DNA of 9,962 bases, from assembly GCA_003158415.1 (NCBI GenBank), contig PMJA01000370.1, forward strand, positions 1 to 9,962, written 5' to 3'. The notes below the pieces were generated by a model, which worked only from the letters and a program-made list of their open reading frames with translations, did not search any database and was not told the DNA's origin. This document shows, piece after piece, positions 1 to 5,643 of the stretch. This DNA is from Methylobacter sp. GTDB taxonomy: Bacteria > Pseudomonadota > Gammaproteobacteria > Methylococcales > Methylomonadaceae. The position numbers were made by a program, and so were the translations under genes. Each line of letters starts with the position of its first letter. The stretch's first letter is position 1.

Positions 1-16
1 TACAAAAAAGCCACTG

Positions 17-694
17 TTAGCGCTTCAACCGGTTAGCTTTGATTACTGATCGTGACCAATGCTCTTCGATCGACTGGATAAAAGTAGGATGAACCAATTT
101 GGCTCTCTGTTTCAGCCAATCGCATTGGTCAAATCGAAGATAGATACCCTCAGCTGGGTGGTCACTTAGTTGAGATTGCAAAAGAAGCCCTTTAACCTCT
201 GATAGAGTGAAATAACCACGACCTATCATCGGCACTTGAGAAATTTCAAGCGCATCAAACATATCATTTCGTCGCGAGCATGAAAAGAATTTGGCGGTAC
301 CTTTATCGAAAACGTCAAAACCCAAAAACCAGTCAGGAAGCCTATCATAGACGACCGAGTGCTGTGCATAACACCATTCTCCGAAAAGAATGTATTTGTC
401 GGTCAATTGCTCGAAAAGCGCATCAGTTCTAGGATATAGCCATTCAGAAAGTTTTTTCCACTGCCCGGAACATGGGAAATGCAGATATGCGCCTCGGTTC
501 TGAACACATATATTTCCTTCATGATCAAAGGAAATCCCAAGATTTGCCCCATCCACCTTTTCTTCAACTACAAGCTCATGCCGAAGGAACTCATTCCGTT
601 CGGATTCCGCCATGACTTTATCATCCCTGACTTCGGTGCCACCCAAAAGCATTAGGTGCGGAGTAGAAGGAAACTTGAAAAAGTCATTTCTCAC
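17..694 (-). CDS. RNA ligase family protein (ATP-dependent RNA ligase, Rnl2-like small form)
   Basis: A predicted nucleotidyltransferase-type RNA ligase that would seal RNA breaks through a lysyl-AMP intermediate. Seen in the 225-residue product: motif I EKVDG with the candidate adenylated lysine K46, an NRG element (R67), motif III-like LFGEW (E106), motif IIIa-like GFDVFD (126-130), motif IV EGIYLR (E182) and a motif V-like RAKLVHP (R197, K199). The N-terminal FFKFPSTPHL segment and a C-terminal IEEHWSR segment fit small stand-alone members of this family. The frame is open up to 793, but I start it at GTG 694 because that GTG overlaps the upstream TGA as GTGA and the residues before it do not look like family sequence. 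No separate C-terminal domain is seen, so the protein is a minimal catalytic unit. It is third in the ATPase/PIN/ligase cassette. The RNA ligase fold is fairly certain; the substrate (tRNA, mRNA or other) is unknown. Confidence 0.85.
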   Translation of the reverse strand: MRNDFFKFPSTPHLMLLGGTEVRDDKVMAESERNEFLRHELVVEEKVDGANLGISFDHEGNICVQNRGAYLHFPCSGQWKKLSEWLYPRTDALFEQLTDKYILFGEWCYAQHSVVYDRLPDWFLGFDVFDKGTAKFFSCSRRNDMFDALEISQVPMIGRGYFTLSEVKGLLLQSQLSDHPAEGIYLRFDQCDWLKQRAKLVHPTFIQSIEEHWSRSVIKANRLKR

Positions 695-1224
695 GCGCCC
701 ATTTTCTCTGCGTACTTTGCTTTGATAGAGTCTGGACACAGAAAATGCACGGTAACACCGGCATCGGCCAAGGCATCTTTCCATCCCCACCACTTGCTAT
801 CCGTTGCCTGTAAGATCGTCGGTTTTACAGGATGTGCATTAGCTACTGCGACAAACTTACGATCAGAGTTATCGAACTGGATCAATCCATCATGATCAGG
901 GAATTCATCGTATGATTCGCCATTTTTTGTAATTGTTACTCGATCAACGTCTGGAAAATTCCACCGGTTGTCATGAACCCATTTCATGAAATGGTCTCCA
1001 ACGCCGGGTTGCCCCTTCAGAGATAGCTGTTGAAGGTATTCGTCAAATATTTCATTGCCAGCATCAATAACCAATCCGCCCTTTTTGACAACATGATTGA
1101 TCGCTTCAACGCAAGCTAAAACGCAACCAGTTAATTCTTGTGGGATCCTCGCAGGGTCGAGAGCAAGGTTTGCCGTTTTTGGCACATTGGTATCGACCAA
1201 ACATTTCTTGGGCAGTCCGGTCAT
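691..1224 (-). CDS. Probable PIN-fold ribonuclease, partner of the DUF3696 ATPase
   Basis: A 177-residue protein that looks like a PIN-domain nuclease, a fold that usually cuts RNA using acidic residues and Mg2+/Mn2+. Seen: an N-terminal beta strand ending in LVDTNV (D11), a second strand with acidic helix VIDAGNEIFDEY (D54, E58, E62), the FDNSDRKFVAVA segment (D118, D121) and ATDSKWWGWK (D142), followed by a final strand VTVHFLCPD. This strand-acid-helix spacing matches PIN folds, although the protein is longer than VapC-type toxins (about 130-140 aa). No antitoxin-like gene sits next to it. I choose ATG 1224 rather than TTG 1230: the ATG overlaps the ATPase stop as ATGA and has an AGAGG Shine-Dalgarno sequence 7 nt upstream. 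It overlaps the ligase gene as GTGA. The PIN call rests on motif pattern only; the target is unknown. Confidence 0.7.
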   Translation of the reverse strand: MTGLPKKCLVDTNVPKTANLALDPARIPQELTGCVLACVEAINHVVKKGGLVIDAGNEIFDEYLQQLSLKGQPGVGDHFMKWVHDNRWNFPDVDRVTITKNGESYDEFPDHDGLIQFDNSDRKFVAVANAHPVKPTILQATDSKWWGWKDALADAGVTVHFLCPDSIKAKYAEKMGA

Positions 1225-2630
1225 TCGCAAACCTCTGGACTATTGGCGTTTTGACTCATCCGCTTTTTTATCGCGGCCCTTGCTTGCTCGGTAATGTCGC
1301 CCATCTCATCGCCAAAGAAGTTTTCAGGCCAATTCCGTATGTTACCAAAAATATCAAGTTGAAGCGGCTCCAAGGTAGCCGGTGTCTTGGTGATGTTGGC
1401 AAAGTAGGCGGACACTTTTTCTTGTGATACTACATCTTCGGCAATCCGTCTTTGTAACCGTCGTAAAAAATGTTCAGAGTGCGTCTCAATAATCAACTGG
1501 ATATTTCTGGCCTCGCCGTTTTCTCTGGAGTTGATGACATCAATCATCACATCAGCCAAGGCCGACTGCGCATTAGGATGTAAATGAATTTCCGGCTGCT
1601 CCATGAGAATGATCGATCCTTGCGGAGCATAAAAACACTGAACCAACACAGGCAGCACTTGGGAGATACCAAAACCGACATCAGGAAGATCAACCCAATC
1701 TATTGACCCTTTGGTGCGAACCTTGACTTCATATTCTTGGCGCTGTTCAGAAATGGGATTGACTTTGAATTCCTCAATTAGCCCCATTTCCTTCAACTTC
1801 AGTGCAATGATTTCCTCGAATGGCTTAGCCGGACGCTTGTAACCGAGACTGATTTTACGACTACGAGCAGCCAATATGGCTGCAACCGTATTTTCGCCTG
1901 CGTAACCCACACTTTCCGGCTCTATACCTGTCCAGGAATACAAACGCTCAACCTTTGTTCGAAGTGGCCCAAGGTAACAAAGTGAGCGGAACAATTTTTC
2001 ATGACGCAGGTTAAGCTCTTGAATGAAATCAGCATTCTGATGATAGAAAATCACTTCATCCGGAAATCCATAAAACCGAACTGGTCCTTTTAAAGACCAT
2101 ACGCGCCCTCTCTGCCGTACAAGCGAATACTTGTTTGCTTCGACTTTGTAGTTGGATTTTGAGCCGGATGCCCTCTCCAAACCAACTGATAGCACCTCCT
2201 CCATTTCGTCGTCTATCAACTGATATTTAAGATGCTCAAGTCCCAGTGAATGCTGATCCTTATCACCGAGGCCGACTTCCGCTTCAAACAAAAGAGTATT
2301 GCCAGAAAATACCTGACTAGATATTGGGTCTTTAATCTTCAATACGTCCTGAAAATCCCATTTGTAATCGAATGAAATTTTGTTTTTCGGATCACGATGA
2401 AAAACCATTTCCTGATAGGAGCCTAATTGAACTGCTGAGTTTTTTCCACCAGGATAAAGCACTGCTTTCCGGTCAGGAGATTCAACCGTTTGTTTTAACA
2501 TCATTAAAAATTGACCAAGACTTGACTTGCCGGAGCTATTAGCACCAAAGAACAAGGTGAGCGGAGCCATACGGATAGACTTTGTATCTTGCCAACCTTT
2601 AAAGTTTTGTATACGTAATTGTTTAAGCAT
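1221..2630 (-). CDS. DUF3696-type AAA/ABC-like ATPase
   Basis: A 469-residue ATPase of the AAA_15/AAA_21 (OLD/RecF-like, ABC-type head) group. Seen: the N-terminal beta segment LKQLRIQNFKGW typical of these proteins, Walker A GANSSGKSS (29-37, K35), a signature-like region LPDVGFGISQVLPVLVQ (315-331), Walker B with the EQPEIHLHP form (E344, E347, 344-352), an H-loop-like IETHSEH (381-387), and a C-terminal GNIRNWPENFFGDE block (429-442) characteristic of the DUF3696 tail. There is no obvious long coiled coil, membrane segment, or fused nuclease (no TOPRIM or HNH seen). Such ATPases commonly drive or gate a partner effector encoded next door; here that would be the PIN protein, whose start codon overlaps this stop as ATGA. 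It is first in the cassette, with a possible promoter just upstream. The ATPase family is secure; a defence role is inference. Confidence 0.9.
   Translation of the reverse strand: MLKQLRIQNFKGWQDTKSIRMAPLTLFFGANSSGKSSLGQFLMMLKQTVESPDRKAVLYPGGKNSAVQLGSYQEMVFHRDPKNKISFDYKWDFQDVLKIKDPISSQVFSGNTLLFEAEVGLGDKDQHSLGLEHLKYQLIDDEMEEVLSVGLERASGSKSNYKVEANKYSLVRQRGRVWSLKGPVRFYGFPDEVIFYHQNADFIQELNLRHEKLFRSLCYLGPLRTKVERLYSWTGIEPESVGYAGENTVAAILAARSRKISLGYKRPAKPFEEIIALKLKEMGLIEEFKVNPISEQRQEYEVKVRTKGSIDWVDLPDVGFGISQVLPVLVQCFYAPQGSIILMEQPEIHLHPNAQSALADVMIDVINSRENGEARNIQLIIETHSEHFLRRLQRRIAEDVVSQEKVSAYFANITKTPATLEPLQLDIFGNIRNWPENFFGDEMGDITEQARAAIKKRMSQNANSPEVCE
1232..1236 (-). promoter_or_regulatory. Shine-Dalgarno sequence of the PIN gene
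   Basis: AGAGG on the minus strand, 7 nt before ATG 1224 and inside the last codons of the ATPase gene. It decides the start of the PIN gene in favour of this ATG over the in-frame TTG 1230, which would be almost on top of the motif. Confidence 0.6.
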
Positions 2631-2652
2631 TATTCAGTAAGCCTCTTTTCAT

Positions 2653-2697
2653 ATAATATGCCCAGTCGTACAACATGAGCAGTTTTGAATTTTTTTT
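2653..2697 (-). promoter_or_regulatory. Possible promoter of the ATPase/PIN/ligase cassette
   Basis: On the minus strand a TATTAT box (2658-2653, 5 of 6 to the sigma70 -10) lies about 23 nt before the ATPase ATG. No good -35 stands 16-18 bp upstream (best is TGCTCA, 3 of 6), but an A8 tract (2697-2690) followed by TTCAAAA sits near -45 to -50, where an UP element would act. The predicted leader is very short and begins near the AGAGG motif at 2646-2642. Weak evidence; readthrough from the tatD operon is an alternative. Confidence 0.3.
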
Positions 2698-2746
2698 CGA
2701 GGACATTGTTGGGGATTTTGTCGGTGTTTACTCCTACCTAAGCGAG

Positions 2747-2765
2747 ACGGGGTTTGCAACCCCGT
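2747..2765. repeat. Perfect 8-bp inverted repeat, 3-nt loop
   Basis: ACGGGGTT (2747-2754), loop TGC, AACCCCGT (2758-2765). A very stable GC hairpin without a T-run on either side, so not a classical intrinsic terminator. It shares the (G)ACGGGGT...ACCCC core with the hairpin at 2818-2839, as expected of a REP-like or other dispersed palindromic element. Confidence 0.6.
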
Positions 2766-2817
2766 TCCAAACGTTTCGATGCTGCCGCTATATTCGAACC
2801 CTGCGAGAAATCCTGCT

Positions 2818-2839
2818 GACGGGGTAATATACCCCTGTC
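2818..2839. repeat. Second related inverted repeat (GACGGGGTA...TACCCC-T-GTC)
   Basis: GACGGGGTA (2818-2826), loop ATA, then TACCCC (2830-2835), a one-base bulge T2836 and GTC (2837-2839). The 9-bp stem is interrupted only by the bulge. Its core matches the hairpin about 70 bp away, so the two may be the ends or subunits of one repeat element. Confidence 0.55.
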
Positions 2840-2900
2840 CGGCTTTGGACGGAACAGAAATATCGGATATTGCTCATAAACTGTTGCGCAAACTACAAAT

Positions 2901-2922
2901 CTGACGATTAAGCTGCCATCAG
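2901..2922 (-). terminator. Possible weak terminator after tatD
   Basis: Starting at the base before the tatD stop, the minus strand reads CTGATG, a 10-nt loop, then CGTCAG: a 6-bp stem with one G-U pair, followed by ATTTGTAGTTTG. The U content after it is poor, so termination would be partial at best and some readthrough into the ATPase cassette is plausible. Confidence 0.25.
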
Positions 2923-3683
2923 AATAAAGCATAAAAATTTGCAGTGGAAAGTTCGGCAATCTTGGATACCGATGTGCCGCGCAGTTCGGCCAGCTGTTCT
3001 GCCACGTAACGCACATAAGTCGGGTAGTTGGGTCTGCCGCGAAAGGGAACCGGGGCCAAATAAGGGGAATCGGTTTCAATAAGAAAGCGGTCGGCGGGCA
3101 CTTTTTTGGCGACTTCTTTTATTTCCTGCGCGCTGTTGAAGGTGACTATGCCGGAAAAGGAAATATAAAAATTCAAGTCCAGCGCTTTTTGGGCAAAGTC
3201 CCAGTTTTCGGTAAAACAATGTATCACGCCGCCGACGCTACCGGCCTCCTCTTCTTTTAGTATGCGCAGAGTATCGATTTGGGCGGCGCGGGTATGAATA
3301 ATCAACGGCTTGTTTAACGCCTTGGCGGCGCGTATATGGTTTCGAAAGCGCTGGTGTTGCCATTCCATATCGCCGGTATTGCGGAAATAATCTAGGCCGG
3401 TCTCGCCTATGCCGACCACTTTGTCGGACTGTCCTAAAACGATGAGCTCTTCGACACTGGGATCTTTGCCTTCCTGTACATTGGGATGTACACCCACAGT
3501 GACCGATATTTGTTGGAAATTAGCCACCAAATCCAGCATGGCCGGATAGGATTCCAAGTCTATAGCTATGCACAATAAGTGTTCAAGCTGATTAGCTTCT
3601 GCTTCCTGCATAAAACAGGCAAAATCATTTTGATAGGGCTTCAGATCAATACGATCCAGATGGCAATGTGAGTCTATTAGCAT
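2919..3683 (-). CDS. tatD: TatD family metal-dependent DNase (YcfH-type)
   Basis: A cytoplasmic metallohydrolase of the TatD family, whose characterised members are 3'-5' DNases acting on single-stranded or damaged DNA. Seen in 254 residues, close to the family's usual length of about 260: the metal-binding HxH in IDSHCHLD (H6, H8), GIGETGLDYF (E94), PLIIHTR (H130), GVIHCFTE (H155), and the C-terminal ETDSPYLAP (D205) followed by RGRPNYPTYV. All expected metal ligands are present. It begins 6 bp after pilZ with no clear Shine-Dalgarno sequence, so it is probably translated by coupling, and it is the last gene of the housekeeping cluster. It is the tatD-like paralogue usually found beside holB and tmk, not the one in the tatABC operon. 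Exact substrate in this organism is unknown. Confidence 0.93.
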   Translation of the reverse strand: MLIDSHCHLDRIDLKPYQNDFACFMQEAEANQLEHLLCIAIDLESYPAMLDLVANFQQISVTVGVHPNVQEGKDPSVEELIVLGQSDKVVGIGETGLDYFRNTGDMEWQHQRFRNHIRAAKALNKPLIIHTRAAQIDTLRILKEEEAGSVGGVIHCFTENWDFAQKALDLNFYISFSGIVTFNSAQEIKEVAKKVPADRFLIETDSPYLAPVPFRGRPNYPTYVRYVAEQLAELRGTSVSKIAELSTANFYALF

Positions 3684-3689
3684 GGAGGG

Positions 3690-4040
3690 TTACATGGTAT
3701 GGGTTGTTCGATCAGACGCCAGCGCGCCCGCCAAATAGGTTTCTATTTTATTTCGCGCCAGTCCGCCGTCCTGATCACTGAACTGGACACCAATGCCGCC
3801 GGGCCTATAGCTCCCTGCGTGTGGCGGTGTTATCCAGATTATTTTTCCGATAATGGGCAGGCGTTCGGTTTCTTCCATTAAATTTAACAGTAAAAAGACT
3901 TCCTGCCCCATTTCATAATCCCGTGTAGTGGGGATAAACAAACCTCCATTAATAACAAAGGGCATATAGGCCGAGTATAAGGCGCTCCTATCTGTAATTG
4001 TCAGTGTCAATATACCTTGTCTGGACGCTGTGTCTGGCAT
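3690..4040 (-). CDS. pilZ: Type IV pilus biogenesis protein PilZ
   Basis: A 116-residue single-domain PilZ protein, orthologous by sequence and position to P. aeruginosa PilZ, which sits between holB and the tatD-like gene and is needed for type IV pilus assembly. Seen: GILTLTITDRSALYSAYMPF (9-28), GGLFIPT (32-38), EVFLLLNLMEE (47-57), GKIIWITP (65-72), GGIGVQF (81-87) and the C-terminal DRTTHTM; these blocks are what I recall of pseudomonad PilZ. The RxxxR and (D/N)xSxxG c-di-GMP-binding motifs of most PilZ domains are absent: INGGLFIP stands where the second would be. It is therefore expected not to bind c-di-GMP but to act by contacting pilus motor partners such as PilB or a FimX-like protein. 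The start overlaps the 3' end of holB by 34 bp, with GGAG about 9-10 nt before the ATG. Confidence 0.93.
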   Translation of the reverse strand: MPDTASRQGILTLTITDRSALYSAYMPFVINGGLFIPTTRDYEMGQEVFLLLNLMEETERLPIIGKIIWITPPHAGSYRPGGIGVQFSDQDGGLARNKIETYLAGALASDRTTHTM

Positions 4041-5023
4041 GTTTGTTTGCTCCGGTTAAGTTCAGACCATTTTATTAATATTTCTTCGAACAGGCTGTGC
4101 TTATTTATTTGGGTATCCAAGAGCCTGCGCCGCATCAGCAATAAATCGTACAGTTTATATAGCCCTTTTAGATCCAGTTGATGCGACAATTCTTGTAAGC
4201 TGTCTTTCAAGTCGGGATTATACAAGCCGTCCACTTTTATTTGATAACGGCATTTAATTAAATCGATAATCCAGGATGTTATCCAGACTATTAACGGGTC
4301 TTCAGGCAATTTATACCAGTCTTCGGCAATAATAACAGGATGGCTACGCTGTTTCGCTATAGCCATCCATGCCTTGAAACAGTCATTACGCAGGCCTAAT
4401 GTGCCTTCTTTGGCGTAGTGCAGGGCCAGTAAAGGAGCGCCCTGCGCCAAACCGAGCAATAGCGCAGGGTCATCCTGTGCTGCTTGTTGTTTTAACCAGA
4501 CGGCGACTGTTGCTTTATCGGGCCGAGCAACAGCAAGCTTCTGGCAGCGACTGACGATGGTTGCCGGTAAGCGGGCCGGTTTGTCAGTGATTAACAGGAT
4601 GACCGTGCGCTCTGTCGGTTCTTCAAGACATTTTAGAAACGCATTGGCCGCTGCATTGTTCATTAGATCGGCGGGATTAACGATAACTACACGATAAGCG
4701 TCATTGTGGGGTTTTAGTGTCAAGCGCGTTATCAGGTTGCGAATTTGTCCGATAGTAATGGTTTTGCCCGGCTCCTCCGGTTTTATCTGGATAAAATCAG
4801 GATGTGTTTGTGCCTTGAGTAACAAACAACTATCACAATGACCGCAACCCAAGCCGCTGTCCTGCGGTTTTGCGCACAGTAGGGAGGTGGCAAACTGCTC
4901 GGCTAACTGGTGCTTCCCCAAGCCTTTCTGTCCGGTGATGAGTAAAGCCTGTGGGACTCGATTTTGCAATCGATAATCGCACAGATGATCCCAGTTTTGT
5001 TGCAGCCAGGGTAAGAGAGTCAT
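4007..5023 (-). CDS. holB: DNA polymerase III subunit delta'
   Basis: The delta' subunit of the clamp-loader complex that loads the beta sliding clamp for chromosome replication. Seen in 338 residues: an AAA+ N-terminal part with P-loop-like GQKGLGKHQ (31-39), a four-cysteine zinc module (C50, C60, C63, C66), the NAAANAFLKCLEEP block (123-136), a sensor-type strand VILLITDKPARLPATI (141-156) and SRC (158-160), the arginine-finger motif. The C-terminal half (about 170-338) is the expected less conserved helical collar region. Its ATG overlaps the tmk stop as ATGA and its end overlaps pilZ. The length is normal for the family and no defects are seen. The paralogous tau/gamma subunit DnaX is excluded by length and by the chromosomal context. 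Confidence 0.93.
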   Translation of the reverse strand: MTLLPWLQQNWDHLCDYRLQNRVPQALLITGQKGLGKHQLAEQFATSLLCAKPQDSGLGCGHCDSCLLLKAQTHPDFIQIKPEEPGKTITIGQIRNLITRLTLKPHNDAYRVVIVNPADLMNNAAANAFLKCLEEPTERTVILLITDKPARLPATIVSRCQKLAVARPDKATVAVWLKQQAAQDDPALLLGLAQGAPLLALHYAKEGTLGLRNDCFKAWMAIAKQRSHPVIIAEDWYKLPEDPLIVWITSWIIDLIKCRYQIKVDGLYNPDLKDSLQELSHQLDLKGLYKLYDLLLMRRRLLDTQINKHSLFEEILIKWSELNRSKQTCQTQRPDKVY

Positions 5024-5643
5024 CTTAATAGGGGATGAATGACATTAATCAGCGCACTTTGCACGTCGACTAACGGCTGATTGGCCTTAATCAGTTTAAT
5101 GCGCTCAGGGTGCAGTTCCAATTGCAATAAATAGGCGCGCCTGACCTGTTCAAAAAAACTGATTTTTTCCGATTCAAAACGGTCAAAAGCGGCCCGTTTT
5201 TGGGCCCGTTCTAACCCTATCTCCACAGGCGCATCCAGTAACAGTGTCAAATCGGGCCGTAAGCTGCCTTGCACCAGATTTTCCAGCCACTCTATCGTGC
5301 TGATGCGCATGTTGCGCCCGCCGCCTTGATAAGCATACGTGGCATCAGTAAAGCGGTCGCAAAGCACCCACGCTCCTTGGGCTAAAGCAGGCTCGATAAC
5401 ATGCTTGATATGCTGGGCGCGGGCGGCAAAAATCAGCAACAATTCGGCAGGTTCTGAAATGGTCTCGCTGTCATTGTCCAGCAATAAATGGCGTATTTTT
5501 TCGGCCAACACCGTACCCCCCGGTTCACGAGTTACCACAACAGGAACGTTATGTTGTTGTAAGTAGCCCTTTATAAAGGCCAGATTAGTCGTCTTGCCGA
5601 CGCCTTCCCCACCTTCCAGTGTAATAAACTTGCCTCTGATCAT
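5020..5643 (-). CDS. tmk: Thymidylate kinase
   Basis: Phosphorylates dTMP to dTDP with ATP, an essential step of dTTP synthesis in the cytoplasm. Seen in 207 residues: P-loop EGGEGVGKTTN (10-20, K17), the TREPGGT motif (38-44), the DRFTDATYAYQGGGR dTMP/Mg-binding region (96-110), LLLDAPVEIGLERAQKR (135-150) and the LID segment RAAFDRFE (150-157). All key residues are present and length is typical (about 205-215). It starts by ATGA overlap with mltG and has a good AAGGAAG ribosome site within the mltG 3' end. Its stop overlaps the holB start, so tmk and holB are likely translationally coupled, as elsewhere in gammaproteobacteria. Confidence 0.96.
   Translation of the reverse strand: MIRGKFITLEGGEGVGKTTNLAFIKGYLQQHNVPVVVTREPGGTVLAEKIRHLLLDNDSETISEPAELLLIFAARAQHIKHVIEPALAQGAWVLCDRFTDATYAYQGGGRNMRISTIEWLENLVQGSLRPDLTLLLDAPVEIGLERAQKRAAFDRFESEKISFFEQVRRAYLLQLELHPERIKLIKANQPLVDVQSALINVIHPLLR

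Larger units (their letters stand above)
2631..2918. other. Gene-free gap between tatD and the accessory cassette
   Basis: This 288-bp stretch has no credible gene. The open frame that crosses it on the minus strand (2738-3079) is in another frame of tatD and resembles no family I know. It holds two related GC hairpins (2747-2765, 2818-2839), a palindrome AATATC-G-GATATT (2859-2871), a TTGCGCAA palindrome (2884-2891), a T8 run on the plus strand (2690-2697) and the possible cassette promoter. The density of inverted repeats suggests a dispersed non-coding repeat or the scar of an insertion at the operon end. Confidence 0.6.

Noticed and set aside
4..22. Terminator after the ligase gene (T6 run on the minus strand at 9-4)
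   Set aside because: The preceding bases form only a 3-bp stem plus mismatches, and the window ends here, so no terminator can be supported and a fourth cassette gene cannot be excluded.
1225..1230. TTG 1230 as start of the PIN gene
   Set aside because: It leaves no spacing to the AGAGG ribosome site; ATG 1224 has correct spacing and an ATGA overlap.
656..1427. Plus-strand open frames opposite the ligase, PIN and ATPase genes
   Set aside because: They lie wholly antisense to well-supported genes and show no family motifs.
1221..2630. The ATPase as an OLD/Gabija GajA protein
   Set aside because: There is no C-terminal TOPRIM domain; after the H-loop the sequence goes directly into the DUF3696 tail, and no UvrD-like GajB helicase is nearby.
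2690..2697. T8 run on the plus strand as part of a plus-strand terminator
   Set aside because: No GC-rich stem precedes it and no plus-strand gene ends nearby; as an A-tract on the minus strand it fits better as an upstream promoter element.
2738..3079. A 113-codon open frame on the minus strand across the tatD 3' end and the gap
   Set aside because: It overlaps tatD in another frame, runs through the inverted repeats and has no recognisable domain; its arginine- and proline-rich tail is what translated repeats look like.
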